From the NCBI GenBank assembly GCA_016841675.1, contig JAENYQ010000035.1, positions 1 through 33,795 of the forward strand: a stretch of 33,795 nucleotides of DNA. Direction: 5' to 3'. Within the stretch, counting starts at the first letter, position 1, and each line of letters starts with the position of its first letter. Below the pieces are notes generated by a model. That model was not told the DNA's origin. It saw only the letters and a list, made by a program, of their open reading frames with translations, and ran no database searches. Source of the DNA: Desulfotomaculum sp. (lineage in GTDB: Bacteria; Bacillota; Desulfotomaculia; Desulfotomaculales; Desulfallaceae). This document shows, one piece after another, positions 1 to 7,689 of the stretch. A program made the translations under genes and the position numbers.

Positions 1-193
1 TCATAAAAAGTCGCGCTTTTTTTCAACAATTTACTTGACTTTTACCGCAGTCTTTTTGTTTTGCAAAATTGTTGTTGCCCTTTCTGGTTACTTATAGCTT
101 ACTGAATAATAAGCCGGCTAACTATGATGCATCTCACACCTTAGATTGAGAGTTGGTCACATTCATTAGTGAAATAAGCTAACTGGTATGCTG

Positions 194-222
194 TTGACAA
201 ACAGACCAGACAATTGATAAAC
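194..222 (+). promoter_or_regulatory. Probable sigma-A promoter for the riboswitch/homocysteine operon
   Basis: A perfect -35 hexamer TTGACA lies at 194-199. A -10-like GATAAA (216-221) follows after 16 bases, with another AT-rich TATAAA just downstream at 223-228. The aptamer begins about 37 bases later, the right distance for a leader transcript. The -10 box is imperfect, so the -35 is the firmer part. The rest of 1-258 is AT-rich with no gene seen. Confidence 0.5.
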
Positions 223-258
223 TATAAAAGTGTAATGTAAGTAAACAATTAAAAAGTG

Positions 259-370
259 CTCTTATCCGGAGTGGTGGAGGGACTGGCCCTGTGAAGCCCG
301 GCAACCGCCCCGCCTTAGGCGAGGTATGGTGCTAATTCCTGCAGGAGTTTAAACTTCTGGCAGATAAGAG
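259..370 (+). promoter_or_regulatory. SAM-I (S-box) riboswitch aptamer
   Basis: The sequence carries the conserved S-box core: GAGGGACTGGCCCTGTGAAG followed by CCCGGCAACC, then the P3/P4 region and a closing helix P1. P1 is an 8-bp perfect pairing of CTCTTATC (259-266) with GATAAGAG (363-370). The 3' P1 strand can instead pair with the downstream terminator arm: AAGAGGT 366-372 with ACCTCTT 385-391. That gives the classical OFF-with-SAM transcription switch. By family knowledge, S-box RNAs bind S-adenosylmethionine and repress methionine/cysteine-related genes. This fits the homocysteine genes directly downstream. Confidence 0.93.
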
Positions 371-381
371 GTGATGTATCT

Positions 382-411
382 AAAACCTCTTTTGTACCCG
401 GAAGGGGTTTT
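382..411 (+). terminator. Riboswitch expression-platform terminator
   Basis: AAAACCTCTT (382-391) pairs with AAGGGGTTTT (402-411) as a 10-bp stem with one G-U, loop 392-401, followed by a short U-rich stretch. Its 5' arm is the strand captured by the antiterminator when P1 is open, so terminator and antiterminator are mutually exclusive. The U-tract is interrupted (TTTTATTAT), so termination may be incomplete. Confidence 0.8.
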
Positions 412-451
412 ATTATGTCGGAGCAGAGCACAAAACCAATGGAGGTGCGGT

Positions 452-1642
452 ATGGCAACGGAAAGAACATTCCGGGAAATTAATGAGCGCATCAAGCAGG
501 GTAAAGCGGTGGTAATTACAGCTGAGGAACTGGTAACTATGGTCAGGAAAAAAGGCGTGAGCTATGCCACGTCAGAGGTTGACGTGGTGACCACCGGAAC
601 ATTTGGACCCATGTGCTCTTCCGGCGCTTTTTTAAGTTTGGGACATTCCAAGCCCAGAATCAAGATGCATAAAGTATGGTTGAACGGAGTGCCTGCGTAT
701 ACAGGTATCGCAGCCGTGGACGCTTTCATTGGGGCCACCGAGGTCAGGGAAGATGATCCGCTAAACAGCGACCATCCGGGCGAGTTCCGGTACGGCGGCG
801 GGCACGTAATCCAGGATCTAGTGGCTGGCAAGAAAATAAATTTGCGAACCACCGGTTACGGCACCGACTGCTACCCGCGCCGGGAATTTGAAACCCAAAT
901 TGCTCTGGACGATATTAACGAGGCGATCCTATTTAATCCACGTAACGCGTATCAGAATTATAGCTGTGCTGTTAACCCAAGCTCCAAAACCATCTATACC
1001 TACATGGGAGTACTTAAAAGCAATATGCAAAATGCCCATTATTCTACGTCGGGACAGCTAAGTCCGTTGCTTAAGGATCCGTGGTTTAAGACCATCGGTA
1101 TTGGCACCCGCATATTCCTTGGTGGTGGTGTGGGTTATGTGGCCTGGAACGGCACCCAGCACTTCCCCTCCTTTATGAAGGATGAAGGTGGCCAAGATAT
1201 CAGCCCGTCCGGAGCTACTTTGTCGGTCATCGGTGATCTGAAAAAAATGAGCCCCCGCTGGCTAGCCGGTGCCAGCATGCTGGGTTATGGGGCCAGTCTG
1301 TCGGTTGGTCTGGGTATCCCTATCCCCATCCTTAACGAGGATGTCTGCCGTTTTGCTGCTGCCGGTGACGATGAATTGTTTGCTCCTATTGTAGACTACA
1401 GCCAGGCATTTCCAGAGCGTGAGCCTGATAATCTTGGCCATGTAAGCTATGCTGAGTTAAAAAGCGGTACCATCAAAATTAACGGCCGGGAAGTGACCAC
1501 GGCACCGATGTCAAGTTACCCGCGGGCCAAGGAAATTGCAGGTCTTTTAAAAACCTGGATCCAAAAAGGTGAGTTCCTGCTGGGTGAGCCGGTAGAACTG
1601 CTGCCCAATGCTAATGCAGGAATTAGTGCCCATGTGCTGTAG
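452..1642 (+). CDS. Homocysteine biosynthesis protein (HcyBio / DUF39, COG1900)
   Basis: The 396-residue protein matches the HcyBio/DUF39 family. In the Methanosarcina member MA1821 this family inserts sulfide into aspartate semialdehyde to make homocysteine. The start is ATG 452, behind GGAGGTG at 441-447. An in-frame GTG at 371 is rejected because it lies in the riboswitch switching helix. Cys55, in the motif FGPMCSSGA, sits where a persulfide-carrying cysteine is reported for the methanogen enzyme (from memory). A second cysteine lies in GYGTDCYPR at about residue 140. A glycine-rich GYGASLSVGLGIPIPILNED segment lies in the C-terminal half. It is the first gene after the SAM riboswitch, and the ferredoxin gene follows after 29 bp. 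No CBS domains are seen, so this is the short form. The family is clear; the exact reaction in this organism is inferred. Confidence 0.9.
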   Translation: MATERTFREINERIKQGKAVVITAEELVTMVRKKGVSYATSEVDVVTTGTFGPMCSSGAFLSLGHSKPRIKMHKVWLNGVPAYTGIAAVDAFIGATEVREDDPLNSDHPGEFRYGGGHVIQDLVAGKKINLRTTGYGTDCYPRREFETQIALDDINEAILFNPRNAYQNYSCAVNPSSKTIYTYMGVLKSNMQNAHYSTSGQLSPLLKDPWFKTIGIGTRIFLGGGVGYVAWNGTQHFPSFMKDEGGQDISPSGATLSVIGDLKKMSPRWLAGASMLGYGASLSVGLGIPIPILNEDVCRFAAAGDDELFAPIVDYSQAFPEREPDNLGHVSYAELKSGTIKINGREVTTAPMSSYPRAKEIAGLLKTWIQKGEFLLGEPVELLPNANAGISAHVL

Positions 1643-1671
1643 GGTTAATTGATTAAAAGGAGTGTGGAAAT

Positions 1672-2073
1672 ATGGCCCCCAAAAAGGTAGTGCTGCGGTT
1701 TAGCGCCGATAAAGCGGATCAACCCATGATTTACAAGCTGGTAAAAGACTATGATCTGGTTATTAATATACTAAAGGCTAATGTAAATCCCCAGAAGGAA
1801 GGCACCATGGTGATGGATATCAGCGGGGAGAAAACCGAAGCGGGTATAGAGTACCTAAAAAGCGTCGGTGTAGGCGTGCAGTCCCTGACCGAAGAAATTA
1901 TTCAGAACGAAGATAAATGCGTAAGCTGCGGTTCATGCACGGCTATCTGCCCCACAGGGGCGCTATACATCGAACGGCCGGACATGACGGTGCGCTTTGA
2001 CAGCGACCGTTGTGTGGTTTGTCACCTGTGCCTAAAAGCGTGTCCCATGCGGGCCATGGAGGTTCGTTTTTGA
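1672..2073 (+). CDS. NIL-domain 2[4Fe-4S] ferredoxin, partner of HcyBio
   Basis: The 133-residue cytosolic protein has an N-terminal NIL domain (about residues 3-75, the ligand-binding fold also found at the end of methionine ABC transporter ATPases). A ferredoxin domain with two complete cluster motifs follows: Cys83, 86, 89, 93 and Cys114, 117, 120, 124. This NIL-ferredoxin fusion is the family of MA1822, which acts with the HcyBio protein in sulfide-dependent homocysteine formation, presumably as electron donor or sulfur-transfer partner. The start ATG lies 7 bp after AGGAGTG. The 3' end overlaps the start of the next gene, so the three genes are probably translated as one coupled unit. 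Confidence 0.9.
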   Translation: MAPKKVVLRFSADKADQPMIYKLVKDYDLVINILKANVNPQKEGTMVMDISGEKTEAGIEYLKSVGVGVQSLTEEIIQNEDKCVSCGSCTAICPTGALYIERPDMTVRFDSDRCVVCHLCLKACPMRAMEVRF

Positions 2074-2813
2074 ACGAATATGTAAATCGTGCCTACCGCT
2101 TGCTGCACCGGCAAGATGATCTGGTTTTTTTTCAGCTGCTGGTTAAGGAAACCGATTTGGATATTGGCATCCCACGCGCCAGGTTGAACCAGGAGCTGTT
2201 CGACGGTACCAGGCAGGCGGTTATTGCGGTACGGTCACAGTTGGAACAGTATATCTCAAATGATGAAAAGTTTATGCGCGCTCTGAAGCCGCATCCGGTC
2301 CAACCCGGTGCGCCGGCCATCGTGTTAAGTATGGCGATGGCTGGCAAGTCTGCCGATACCGGGCCCATGGCGGCGGTGGCCGGCGCTATTGCCCAGCATG
2401 TCGGTGAATACCTGGCCCGACGTACCCGGGAAGTGATCGTGGAAAACGGCGGCGATATCTTCATCCGTACTGAACGGGTGCGCCGGATTGGCATCTTTGC
2501 CGGTCCTTCTCCTTTCACCAACCGTCTGGCCCTGGAGATTGAACCGCACCGTACTCCCCTGGGCATTTGCACCTCATCCGGTACCGTAGGCCATTCCCTC
2601 AGTTTGGGCTGTGCTGATGCGATGGTGGTACTGGCCCCGTCAGCGGCGCTGGCGGATGCGGTGGCCACGGCAGCGGGCAATCTAGTACATGACGAGTCAG
2701 ATTTGCAGCCAGCGTTAGATTTTGCCATGGGAATCAAGTCGGTAACAGGTGCGTTGGTAATCAAGAATGATAAACTAGCCGCCGCAGGTAACATTAAACT
2801 GGCACCCATGTAA
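2070..2813 (+). CDS. UPF0280 / ApbE-superfamily protein (COG2122)
   Basis: The 247-residue protein belongs to UPF0280, which is related to the flavin transferase ApbE. ApbE-like signatures are visible: ENGGDI (126-131), TSSGTVGHS (168-176), DAMVVLAPSAALADAVATA (183-201). The best start is TTG 2070, overlapping the ferredoxin stop (sequence TTGA), with GGAGG at 2058-2062 seven bases upstream. This indicates translational coupling. An upstream in-frame GTG (2010) would read through the ferredoxin cluster region and is rejected. There is no signal peptide, so unlike classical ApbE it should act in the cytosol. The operon position behind a SAM riboswitch suggests an accessory role in homocysteine synthesis, perhaps flavin attachment or electron/sulfur transfer; that role is inference. 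Confidence 0.85.
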   Translation: MNEYVNRAYRLLHRQDDLVFFQLLVKETDLDIGIPRARLNQELFDGTRQAVIAVRSQLEQYISNDEKFMRALKPHPVQPGAPAIVLSMAMAGKSADTGPMAAVAGAIAQHVGEYLARRTREVIVENGGDIFIRTERVRRIGIFAGPSPFTNRLALEIEPHRTPLGICTSSGTVGHSLSLGCADAMVVLAPSAALADAVATAAGNLVHDESDLQPALDFAMGIKSVTGALVIKNDKLAAAGNIKLAPM

Positions 2814-2816
2814 GGG

Positions 2817-2892
2817 AACGGGGTCAGGCTCTTAACTTATTAACTTATTTTGAACTTCAAATAAGTTAATAAGTTAAGAGCCTGACCCCGTT
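2817..2892. repeat. Family A palindrome with 34-bp perfect arms at a convergent gene junction
   Basis: Arm 2817-2850 and arm 2859-2892 are exact reverse complements (34 bp) around an 8-base loop. The outer part, ACGGGGTCAGGCT, resembles the GGGGACAGGCT arms of the other family A elements. The inner AACTTATT-rich part is different. It fills the gap between UPF0280 (+) and the SGNH hydrolase (-) and could act as a bidirectional terminator. Confidence 0.9.
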
Positions 2893-2903
2893 TTCTCGAC
2901 TTC

Positions 2904-3512
2904 TCACAAAATATTTGCCAGTGCCTCAATGGCCACCATTGCTATTTTTCTGTTTCCTTCGCTGCTCAGGTGTGCCTCGTCAATGAAATAAAGTGGATCC
3001 CCGGTTTTGGTGTCCGCCTGGCATAGAGGTGTAAAATAGTCAATCGTCGGGATGGATTGTGTTGCAGCGTATTCCCGCAGCCAAACCCGGTGTCGGTCCA
3101 GCCAGTTGATTATTCCATCCAAACCGAAAGGGAAAAAACTGTTACCGGCCGCTATTGTACATACCGGAGTAGTGATGCCCAGTATGGGGGTGACACTCAT
3201 TTTATTACACAGATGCACCATTTGCTCAATACAGTATCTTGAATATTCAGGATCGTTTTCCACCCAGGCGTCGTTGATGCCGCCCAGAATATGTACATGG
3301 GACACACCGGGGTTCTTTAATTCCCCGGGCAGGCGGTGCAGCATGTCTGACGTGGTATTGCCGTTTATACCCCGGTTTAGCGGCCTAGCGGCAATTTGGC
3401 CGGCTAACCCATTTACCCAGGATGATTGCGGGCCGTTAGGGAAACCGTAGGTGATGCTGTCGCCAAGGCAAACCAGGATTGTATTTTGGGGCGATTGGCC
3501 CTGTTGGCTCAT
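2904..3512 (-). CDS. SGNH/GDSL-family hydrolase
   Basis: The 202-residue protein has all SGNH blocks: LGDSIT with nucleophile Ser19, Gly51 in RGINGNTT, GGIND with Asn80, and DEAH with Asp178/His181. The family comprises esterases, lysophospholipases and acyl-carbohydrate deacetylases; the substrate cannot be read from the sequence. No signal peptide is seen, so it is probably cytosolic. Its ATG overlaps the stop of the upstream DedA gene by four bases (ATGA), a sign of coupled translation. That links it to a membrane-lipid-handling protein and makes a lipid substrate a reasonable guess. It is the last gene before the convergent junction with the homocysteine operon. Confidence 0.87.
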   Translation of the reverse strand: MSQQGQSPQNTILVCLGDSITYGFPNGPQSSWVNGLAGQIAARPLNRGINGNTTSDMLHRLPGELKNPGVSHVHILGGINDAWVENDPEYSRYCIEQMVHLCNKMSVTPILGITTPVCTIAAGNSFFPFGLDGIINWLDRHRVWLREYAATQSIPTIDYFTPLCQADTKTGDPLYFIDEAHLSSEGNRKIAMVAIEALANIL

Positions 3513-4117
3513 ACTTTCTCACTCCTCAATACGTAAAAATGTTTAATTAAAAATTTTGCAGTCAGGTAAACTGCCACCAGGGTCAGGGCAACCAAGGGCA
3601 GTTTGTTGTTCATGTAACCGGCGATTTGGGGCCATTGGTGACCGAATAACATGCCCACGGAGATGTTTATCGAAATCCATATTACGGTAAAAATAAAATT
3701 GTAAAATAGGAATTGACCCCACTTGAGTCCACTGGCGCCGGCCAAATAGGGTGTCAGGTTGCTCAACATGGGTACGAACCGTCCGGCGATAATAAACATT
3801 GGTGCTGAACGTTTCATGCACTGGCGGGCGTGGTCAAGGTTGTATTTTTTAACCCGCAAGTACCTGCCATACTTATCAAACAGTGGCTCACCCACCCTGC
3901 GGCCAATAAAAAAAGCAACCGTGGCACCCAGATTGAAACCTAGCATGGCCAGCAGGAATACTGTATAAAAGTTTAATTGAGCTTGATTAATCAAAAAGCC
4001 CGCAAACATAATCATTACTCCGCCCGGAAACGGCAGGCCCATTGCCTCGATAAACAGACCGCCCAACAGTCCTCCCAGTCCCAAGGTATTCAGGTAACCA
4101 ACCAGAAAATCCTGCAC
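3509..4117 (-). CDS. DedA/VTT-family membrane protein
   Basis: The 202-residue integral membrane protein has hydrophobic segments near residues 10-60, 125-160 and 172-192. It carries DedA signatures: FIEAMGLPFPGGVMIMFAGFL near the N-terminus, GRRVGE, and the GRFVPMLSNLTPYLAGASGL region (about 108-128) with the conserved G-R-F-x-P motif. DedA/VTT proteins are linked to membrane potential homeostasis and lipid (undecaprenyl phosphate or phosphatidylethanolamine) scrambling or flipping; which lipid is unknown here. The start is GTG 4117, with GGGAGG about 10 bases upstream. It is translationally coupled to the SGNH hydrolase. Confidence 0.88.
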   Translation of the reverse strand: MQDFLVGYLNTLGLGGLLGGLFIEAMGLPFPGGVMIMFAGFLINQAQLNFYTVFLLAMLGFNLGATVAFFIGRRVGEPLFDKYGRYLRVKKYNLDHARQCMKRSAPMFIIAGRFVPMLSNLTPYLAGASGLKWGQFLFYNFIFTVIWISINISVGMLFGHQWPQIAGYMNNKLPLVALTLVAVYLTAKFLIKHFYVLRSEKV

Positions 4118-4169
4118 GCACCAATCGCCTCCCAGCAGATAGCATACCCTGCAGGAAGACGATATTATC

Positions 4170-4266
4170 CAGGAGTCAGAATTCAGTAGTCAGAATTTAG
4201 AATAATATTCCATAAAAGTGTGTCAAAGGAACCGTCCCCCTGACACATCCACTGACTCCTGACTAC
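4170..4266. repeat. Nested palindromic repeat between pyk and DedA
   Basis: AGGAGTCAG...CAGTAGTCAG on the left is mirrored by CTGACTCCTGACTACTG on the right (about 4250-4266). Inside lies a second inverted pair, GTGTCA...TGACAC, around GGAACCGTCCCC (4216-4246). The inner GTGTCA/GGAACCGTCCCC word is of the kind often seen as dispersed repeats near RAYT-type transposases, but no such gene is in the window. Confidence 0.75.
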
Positions 4267-4273
4267 TGAGTTC

Positions 4274-6025
4274 TTACAGTACTCTGGCGGCACCGCGGTA
4301 GACTAAGCCTCGTTGCCCGTCCACGGTAATCGTTTCACCATCGGGGATAATGTTGGTGGCCCCGGACACTCCCACCACTACCGGGATGCTAAACTCCAGG
4401 CCTACTATGGCGGCATGGGAAGTCAAGCCGCCTACTTCGGTAATGATGGCCCCGGCCTTTTCAATAGCCGGGATAAAGTCTCGATCAGTATCATTGGTGA
4501 CTAAAATATCGCCCCGGGAGATTCTCTCCACAGCCTGGCGGGCGTTTGCCGCCACACATGCCCTGCCTGTCACAGCCCGGCTGCCAATGCCGGTACCATT
4601 GGCCATGATGTCACCCACGGTTTGCACTTTAATCAAGTTGGTGGTCCCATGCACGCCCACAGGAACCCCGGCCGTGATAATAATTAAATCTCCGCCCTTA
4701 ATTAATTGGGACTTTAAAGAAACGTCCACTGCCGCTGCAATCATGCTGTCAGTATCCTTCGTGCGCTCCACCAGCAGCGGCTGAGTTCCCCAAACCAATA
4801 CCATTTTACGCAGTACGTTTTTATGAGGTGTTACGGCAATAATTGTGGCCTTGGGGCGGTATTTGCTAACCATTTTAGCCGTATATCCCGACTCAGTGGA
4901 GGTGATGATGGCTGCCGCCCCTAGGTCCAGGGCGGTGGTAACGGTGGCGTGGCTTATAGCATCGGTGATGGTGCGTGAAATGGCCCGGCGTTTATTCTTA
5001 AGCAGCTCGTCATACTCCAGAGCCGCTTCGGCCCGGGCTGCAATCCGGCCCATCGTTTGTATAGCTGCTACCGGGTATTTTCCGGCTGCCGTTTCACCCG
5101 ACAGCATAACGGCGTCGGTGCCGTCCAGGATAGCGTTGGCCACGTCGCTGGCTTCGGCGCGAGTGGGGCGTGGGTTTTGCACCATCGACTCTAGCATCTG
5201 GGTGGCTGTAATCACGGGTTTGCCAGCCAGGTTGCATCTCTCAATGATGGCCTTCTGGATTATCGGTACTTCTTCCGGTGGTATCTCTACGCCCAGGTCA
5301 CCCCGGGCAACCATAATACCATCGGAAACCTTGATAATTTCGTCTAGATTTTCCACGGCTTCCTGGTTCTCTATCTTGGCGATTATATCCATATAACCGT
5401 TATTGTTTTCAATAATCCGTCTAATAGCCAGTACATCACTGGCTTTGCGTACAAAAGAAACCGCAACAAAATCAAAATCATTATTAATGCCGAATAAAAT
5501 ATCATCTTTATCTCTGTCGGTCATAGATGGCAGGTTAGTCCGAACCCCGGGTACATTTACCCCTTTTTGGCTGGTCAGTTTGCCGCCGTTTTCCACCGTA
5601 CAAAGGATCTCGGATGCTTCCACTTGCTTAACCAGGAGAGCGATCAGCCCATCGGAGATTAAAATTCGATCTCCGGGCTGCACGTCTCTGGGTAGGTCTT
5701 TATATGTAACCGGCAGCACCTTTTCGTTGCCCTTAATGTCCTTAGTGGTGATTCGAACTTCTGCACCGGGCAATAATTCAATCGGCTCCTTCTCCAGGAA
5801 ACCCAACCTAATTTCCGGTCCCTTGGTATCCAGAAGAATAGCAATGTTATGACCGGTTTTAATGGCCGCCCTGCGCACGGCCTGCACACGCCTTAAATGA
5901 TCCTCGTGATTGCCGTGAGAAAAGTTCAGCCGGGCCACGTTCATCCCGGCCAGCATCATTTTCTCCAACACTTCAATTTGCTCACTGGCGGGCCCGATGG
6001 TGCATACTATCTTAGTGCGCCGCAA
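4274..6025 (-). CDS. pyk: Pyruvate kinase with C-terminal PEP-utilizer-like domain
   Basis: Pyruvate kinase makes ATP and pyruvate from phosphoenolpyruvate and ADP, the last step of glycolysis. The 583-residue form matches the long Bacillus-type enzyme. RRTKIVCTIGPAS at the N-terminus, NFSHG, MVARGDLGVEIP and KPVITATQMLESM carry the substrate and metal sites. An extra domain (about residues 500-583) resembles the PEP-synthase phosphohistidine domain, with GGLTSHAAI. The start is taken as TTG 6025, preceded by GGGGGG seven bases upstream and giving the family-typical MRRTK start. The in-frame ATG 6040 overlaps that ribosome site and is less likely. It follows pfkA after about 150 bp that hold a repeat. 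Confidence 0.95.
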   Translation of the reverse strand: MRRTKIVCTIGPASEQIEVLEKMMLAGMNVARLNFSHGNHEDHLRRVQAVRRAAIKTGHNIAILLDTKGPEIRLGFLEKEPIELLPGAEVRITTKDIKGNEKVLPVTYKDLPRDVQPGDRILISDGLIALLVKQVEASEILCTVENGGKLTSQKGVNVPGVRTNLPSMTDRDKDDILFGINNDFDFVAVSFVRKASDVLAIRRIIENNNGYMDIIAKIENQEAVENLDEIIKVSDGIMVARGDLGVEIPPEEVPIIQKAIIERCNLAGKPVITATQMLESMVQNPRPTRAEASDVANAILDGTDAVMLSGETAAGKYPVAAIQTMGRIAARAEAALEYDELLKNKRRAISRTITDAISHATVTTALDLGAAAIITSTESGYTAKMVSKYRPKATIIAVTPHKNVLRKMVLVWGTQPLLVERTKDTDSMIAAAVDVSLKSQLIKGGDLIIITAGVPVGVHGTTNLIKVQTVGDIMANGTGIGSRAVTGRACVAANARQAVERISRGDILVTNDTDRDFIPAIEKAGAIITEVGGLTSHAAIVGLEFSIPVVVGVSGATNIIPDGETITVDGQRGLVYRGAARVL

Positions 6026-6068
6026 TGTTATTCCCCCCATTAAATAAGCTGGGACATTCCCAGGTATT

Positions 6069-6153
6069 GTCATTCTGAGCGCAGCAAAGAATCTAATTAT
6101 TTAAGCTGTTGCCTTAAAGATTCTTCATTACACTTCGTTATATTCAGAAATAA
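6069..6153. repeat. Family B palindrome (degenerate copy) between pfkA and pyk
   Basis: GTCATTCTGAGCGCAGCAAAGAATCT on the left is imperfectly mirrored by AGATTCTTCATTACACTTCGTTATATTCAGAAATAAC on the right. It is a decayed version of the near-perfect copy at 33122-33181. A short GGGACATTCC (family C word) abuts it at 6051-6060. Confidence 0.75.
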
Positions 6154-6173
6154 CACGAATCTGAACACGAACC

Positions 6174-7136
6174 TTAAATAGATAATATACCCGCCAGGTT
6201 ATAAACTTCCATATCAATGGTCTTTTTGACACTAAAGACAGTTTCTAAAGGGCAGGCTGTTATTTCACCTGCCACCATGCCCACCAGATGTTGGCGGTAA
6301 CCCGACATCAGCAAGTCCACAGCTTTTGCTCCCATGCGGCTGGCCAGGATACGGTCGAAAGCGGTAGGTGTTCCCCCCCGCTGTAAATGACCCAGGATAG
6401 TTACCTTGGTATCTAGTCCGGTTTTTTCTTTAATTTCCCGGCTCACATCAATTCCGCTGGCCGCCCCTTCAGCTACAATAATGATACTATGCAGTTTTCC
6501 CCGCTTGTAGCCTCGGTAAAGTTTTTCACATACCTCATCAATGTTATATTGTAATTCCGGTATCAGAATTGATTCCGCCCCCCCGGCCAGCCCGGAGGTC
6601 ATAGCAATACAGCCACTTTCCCGGCCCATAACCTCTAAAATAAAAGTACGCTCGTGGGAAGTAGCGGTATCTCTGATTTTATTGATCGCTTCAACCACGG
6701 TATTTACCGCAGTGTCAAACCCGATGGAGTAATCAGTCCCGGCAATATCATTATCTATGGTTCCCGGCACTCCCATCACCGGTACGTTAAACTCATTATG
6801 AAATATTTGCGCACCTTTAAAAGAGCCATCACCACCGATAACCACCAACCCCTGAATGCCGAACCTTTCAATGTTGGCGTAGGCTCTGGCTCGTCCCTGG
6901 CCGGTCATGAATTCTTCGGAACGGGCGGTGCGCAGAACGGTACCGCCGCGGTGAATGATGTCGGCTACTGAGCCCAAGTTCATAGGACCCATATCGGCCT
7001 CGATAAAGCCGCTAAAACCCCGCTGGATACCAATCACTTCCAGACCGTGATAAATAGCTTTACGTACCACGGCACGGATAGCGGCATTCATACCCGGGGA
7101 GTCGCCGCCGCTGGTCAAAACGGCAATTCTAAGCAA
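6174..7136 (-). CDS. pfkA: 6-phosphofructokinase (ATP-dependent)
   Basis: The 320-residue protein has the full bacterial ATP-PFK set: [14 protein letters not shown] (8-21), GGDGS (101-105), PGTIDND (124-130) with catalytic Asp128, MGRESG (170-175) and [10 protein letters not shown] near the C-terminus. Gly104 in GGDGS indicates ATP rather than pyrophosphate use. It converts fructose-6-phosphate to fructose-1,6-bisphosphate in the cytosol. The start is TTG 7136 with AAGGGGAC seven bases upstream; the closest ATG runs straight into TAA. It lies between mtrB and pyk in the usual Firmicutes dnaE-pfkA-pyk order. A 241-bp gap upstream could hold its own promoter; none was convincing. Confidence 0.96.
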   Translation of the reverse strand: MLRIAVLTSGGDSPGMNAAIRAVVRKAIYHGLEVIGIQRGFSGFIEADMGPMNLGSVADIIHRGGTVLRTARSEEFMTGQGRARAYANIERFGIQGLVVIGGDGSFKGAQIFHNEFNVPVMGVPGTIDNDIAGTDYSIGFDTAVNTVVEAINKIRDTATSHERTFILEVMGRESGCIAMTSGLAGGAESILIPELQYNIDEVCEKLYRGYKRGKLHSIIIVAEGAASGIDVSREIKEKTGLDTKVTILGHLQRGGTPTAFDRILASRMGAKAVDLLMSGYRQHLVGMVAGEITACPLETVFSVKKTIDMEVYNLAGILSI

Positions 7137-7340
7137 TTACATTGTCCCCTTCCCTAATATTAAAATATTCAATATTACTCTGTGCTCCAGCGGATTAAAT
7201 ATGCAATTCATTTTTGCGACTTTTAGGAAACTATGGTTGTTTCATATTAGGGGTTTTGATTTATTAGATGTTGGCTAGTTGAATAAAAAAGAATCTTTTT
7301 ATAGAAGGGTATGTTTTTAGGTTGGTATTTGAACCTGTGA

Positions 7341-7379
7341 AACAAGTATATCCAGAGTTAAACTCTGGATATTTTGTTT
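7341..7379 (-). terminator. Hairpin just after mtrB
   Basis: ATATCCAGAGT (7348-7358) pairs perfectly with ACTCTGGATAT (7362-7372) around a 3-base loop, with flanking AACAA/TTGTT able to extend it. It begins 5 bases past the mtrB stop. The downstream U-tract on the minus strand is weak (ACTTGTTT), so it may be a weak terminator or an mRNA-stabilising end. Confidence 0.6.
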
Positions 7380-7608
7380 ATACCTCGGTTTTTAGGCTGC
7401 CGTGCTTGGTCATTACCTCGGCCCGGCCGCGGATTTTGATAGCGGATGTGTGTTCGGTGAATTGGGCAATCATTATTTCGCCTTTATCCAGTTTTTCTGA
7501 ATGGTGGAACTTGGTGTCCCGCCCCCGGGTGAGCCCGATAATGGTCACCCCGTTTTCCAACGCTTTAATAACTACGTATTCTCCGGTTATTTCATTTGGT
7601 GTATTCAT
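7378..7608 (-). CDS. mtrB: Trp RNA-binding attenuation protein (TRAP)
   Basis: The 76-residue protein is a close match in length and motif to Bacillus MtrB/TRAP, an 11-subunit ring that binds tryptophan and then (G/U)AG-repeat RNA to attenuate trp genes. [20 protein letters not shown] and [11 protein letters not shown] are all present. The RNA-contact residues equivalent to Lys37, Lys56 and Arg58 are here Lys39, Lys58 and Arg60. Thr27 and Thr32 correspond to the tryptophan-pocket threonines. The start is ATG 7608 with GGGGTG upstream, rather than the upstream ATG 7632. It sits between dnaE and pfkA, not next to folE (as in Bacillus) or the trp operon, so its targets lie elsewhere. Confidence 0.94.
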   Translation of the reverse strand: MNTPNEITGEYVVIKALENGVTIIGLTRGRDTKFHHSEKLDKGEIMIAQFTEHTSAIKIRGRAEVMTKHGSLKTEV

Positions 7609-7689
7609 TTTTTCACCCCGTGATGTTACCATTTACTTGGCTTACGGTGCTACATAGTCATGATATCATAAGGCCACCGGTTTGACAAG

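Noticed and set aside
371-451. In-frame GTG 371 as the start of the HcyBio gene
   Set aside because: It lies in the riboswitch P1/antiterminator region, has no ribosome site, and the added residues do not resemble the family; ATG 452 has a strong Shine-Dalgarno.
2132-2809. 225-codon open frame on the minus strand over UPF0280
   Set aside because: It is antisense to a clearly conserved gene, with low-complexity Ala/Ser-rich content typical of shadow frames.
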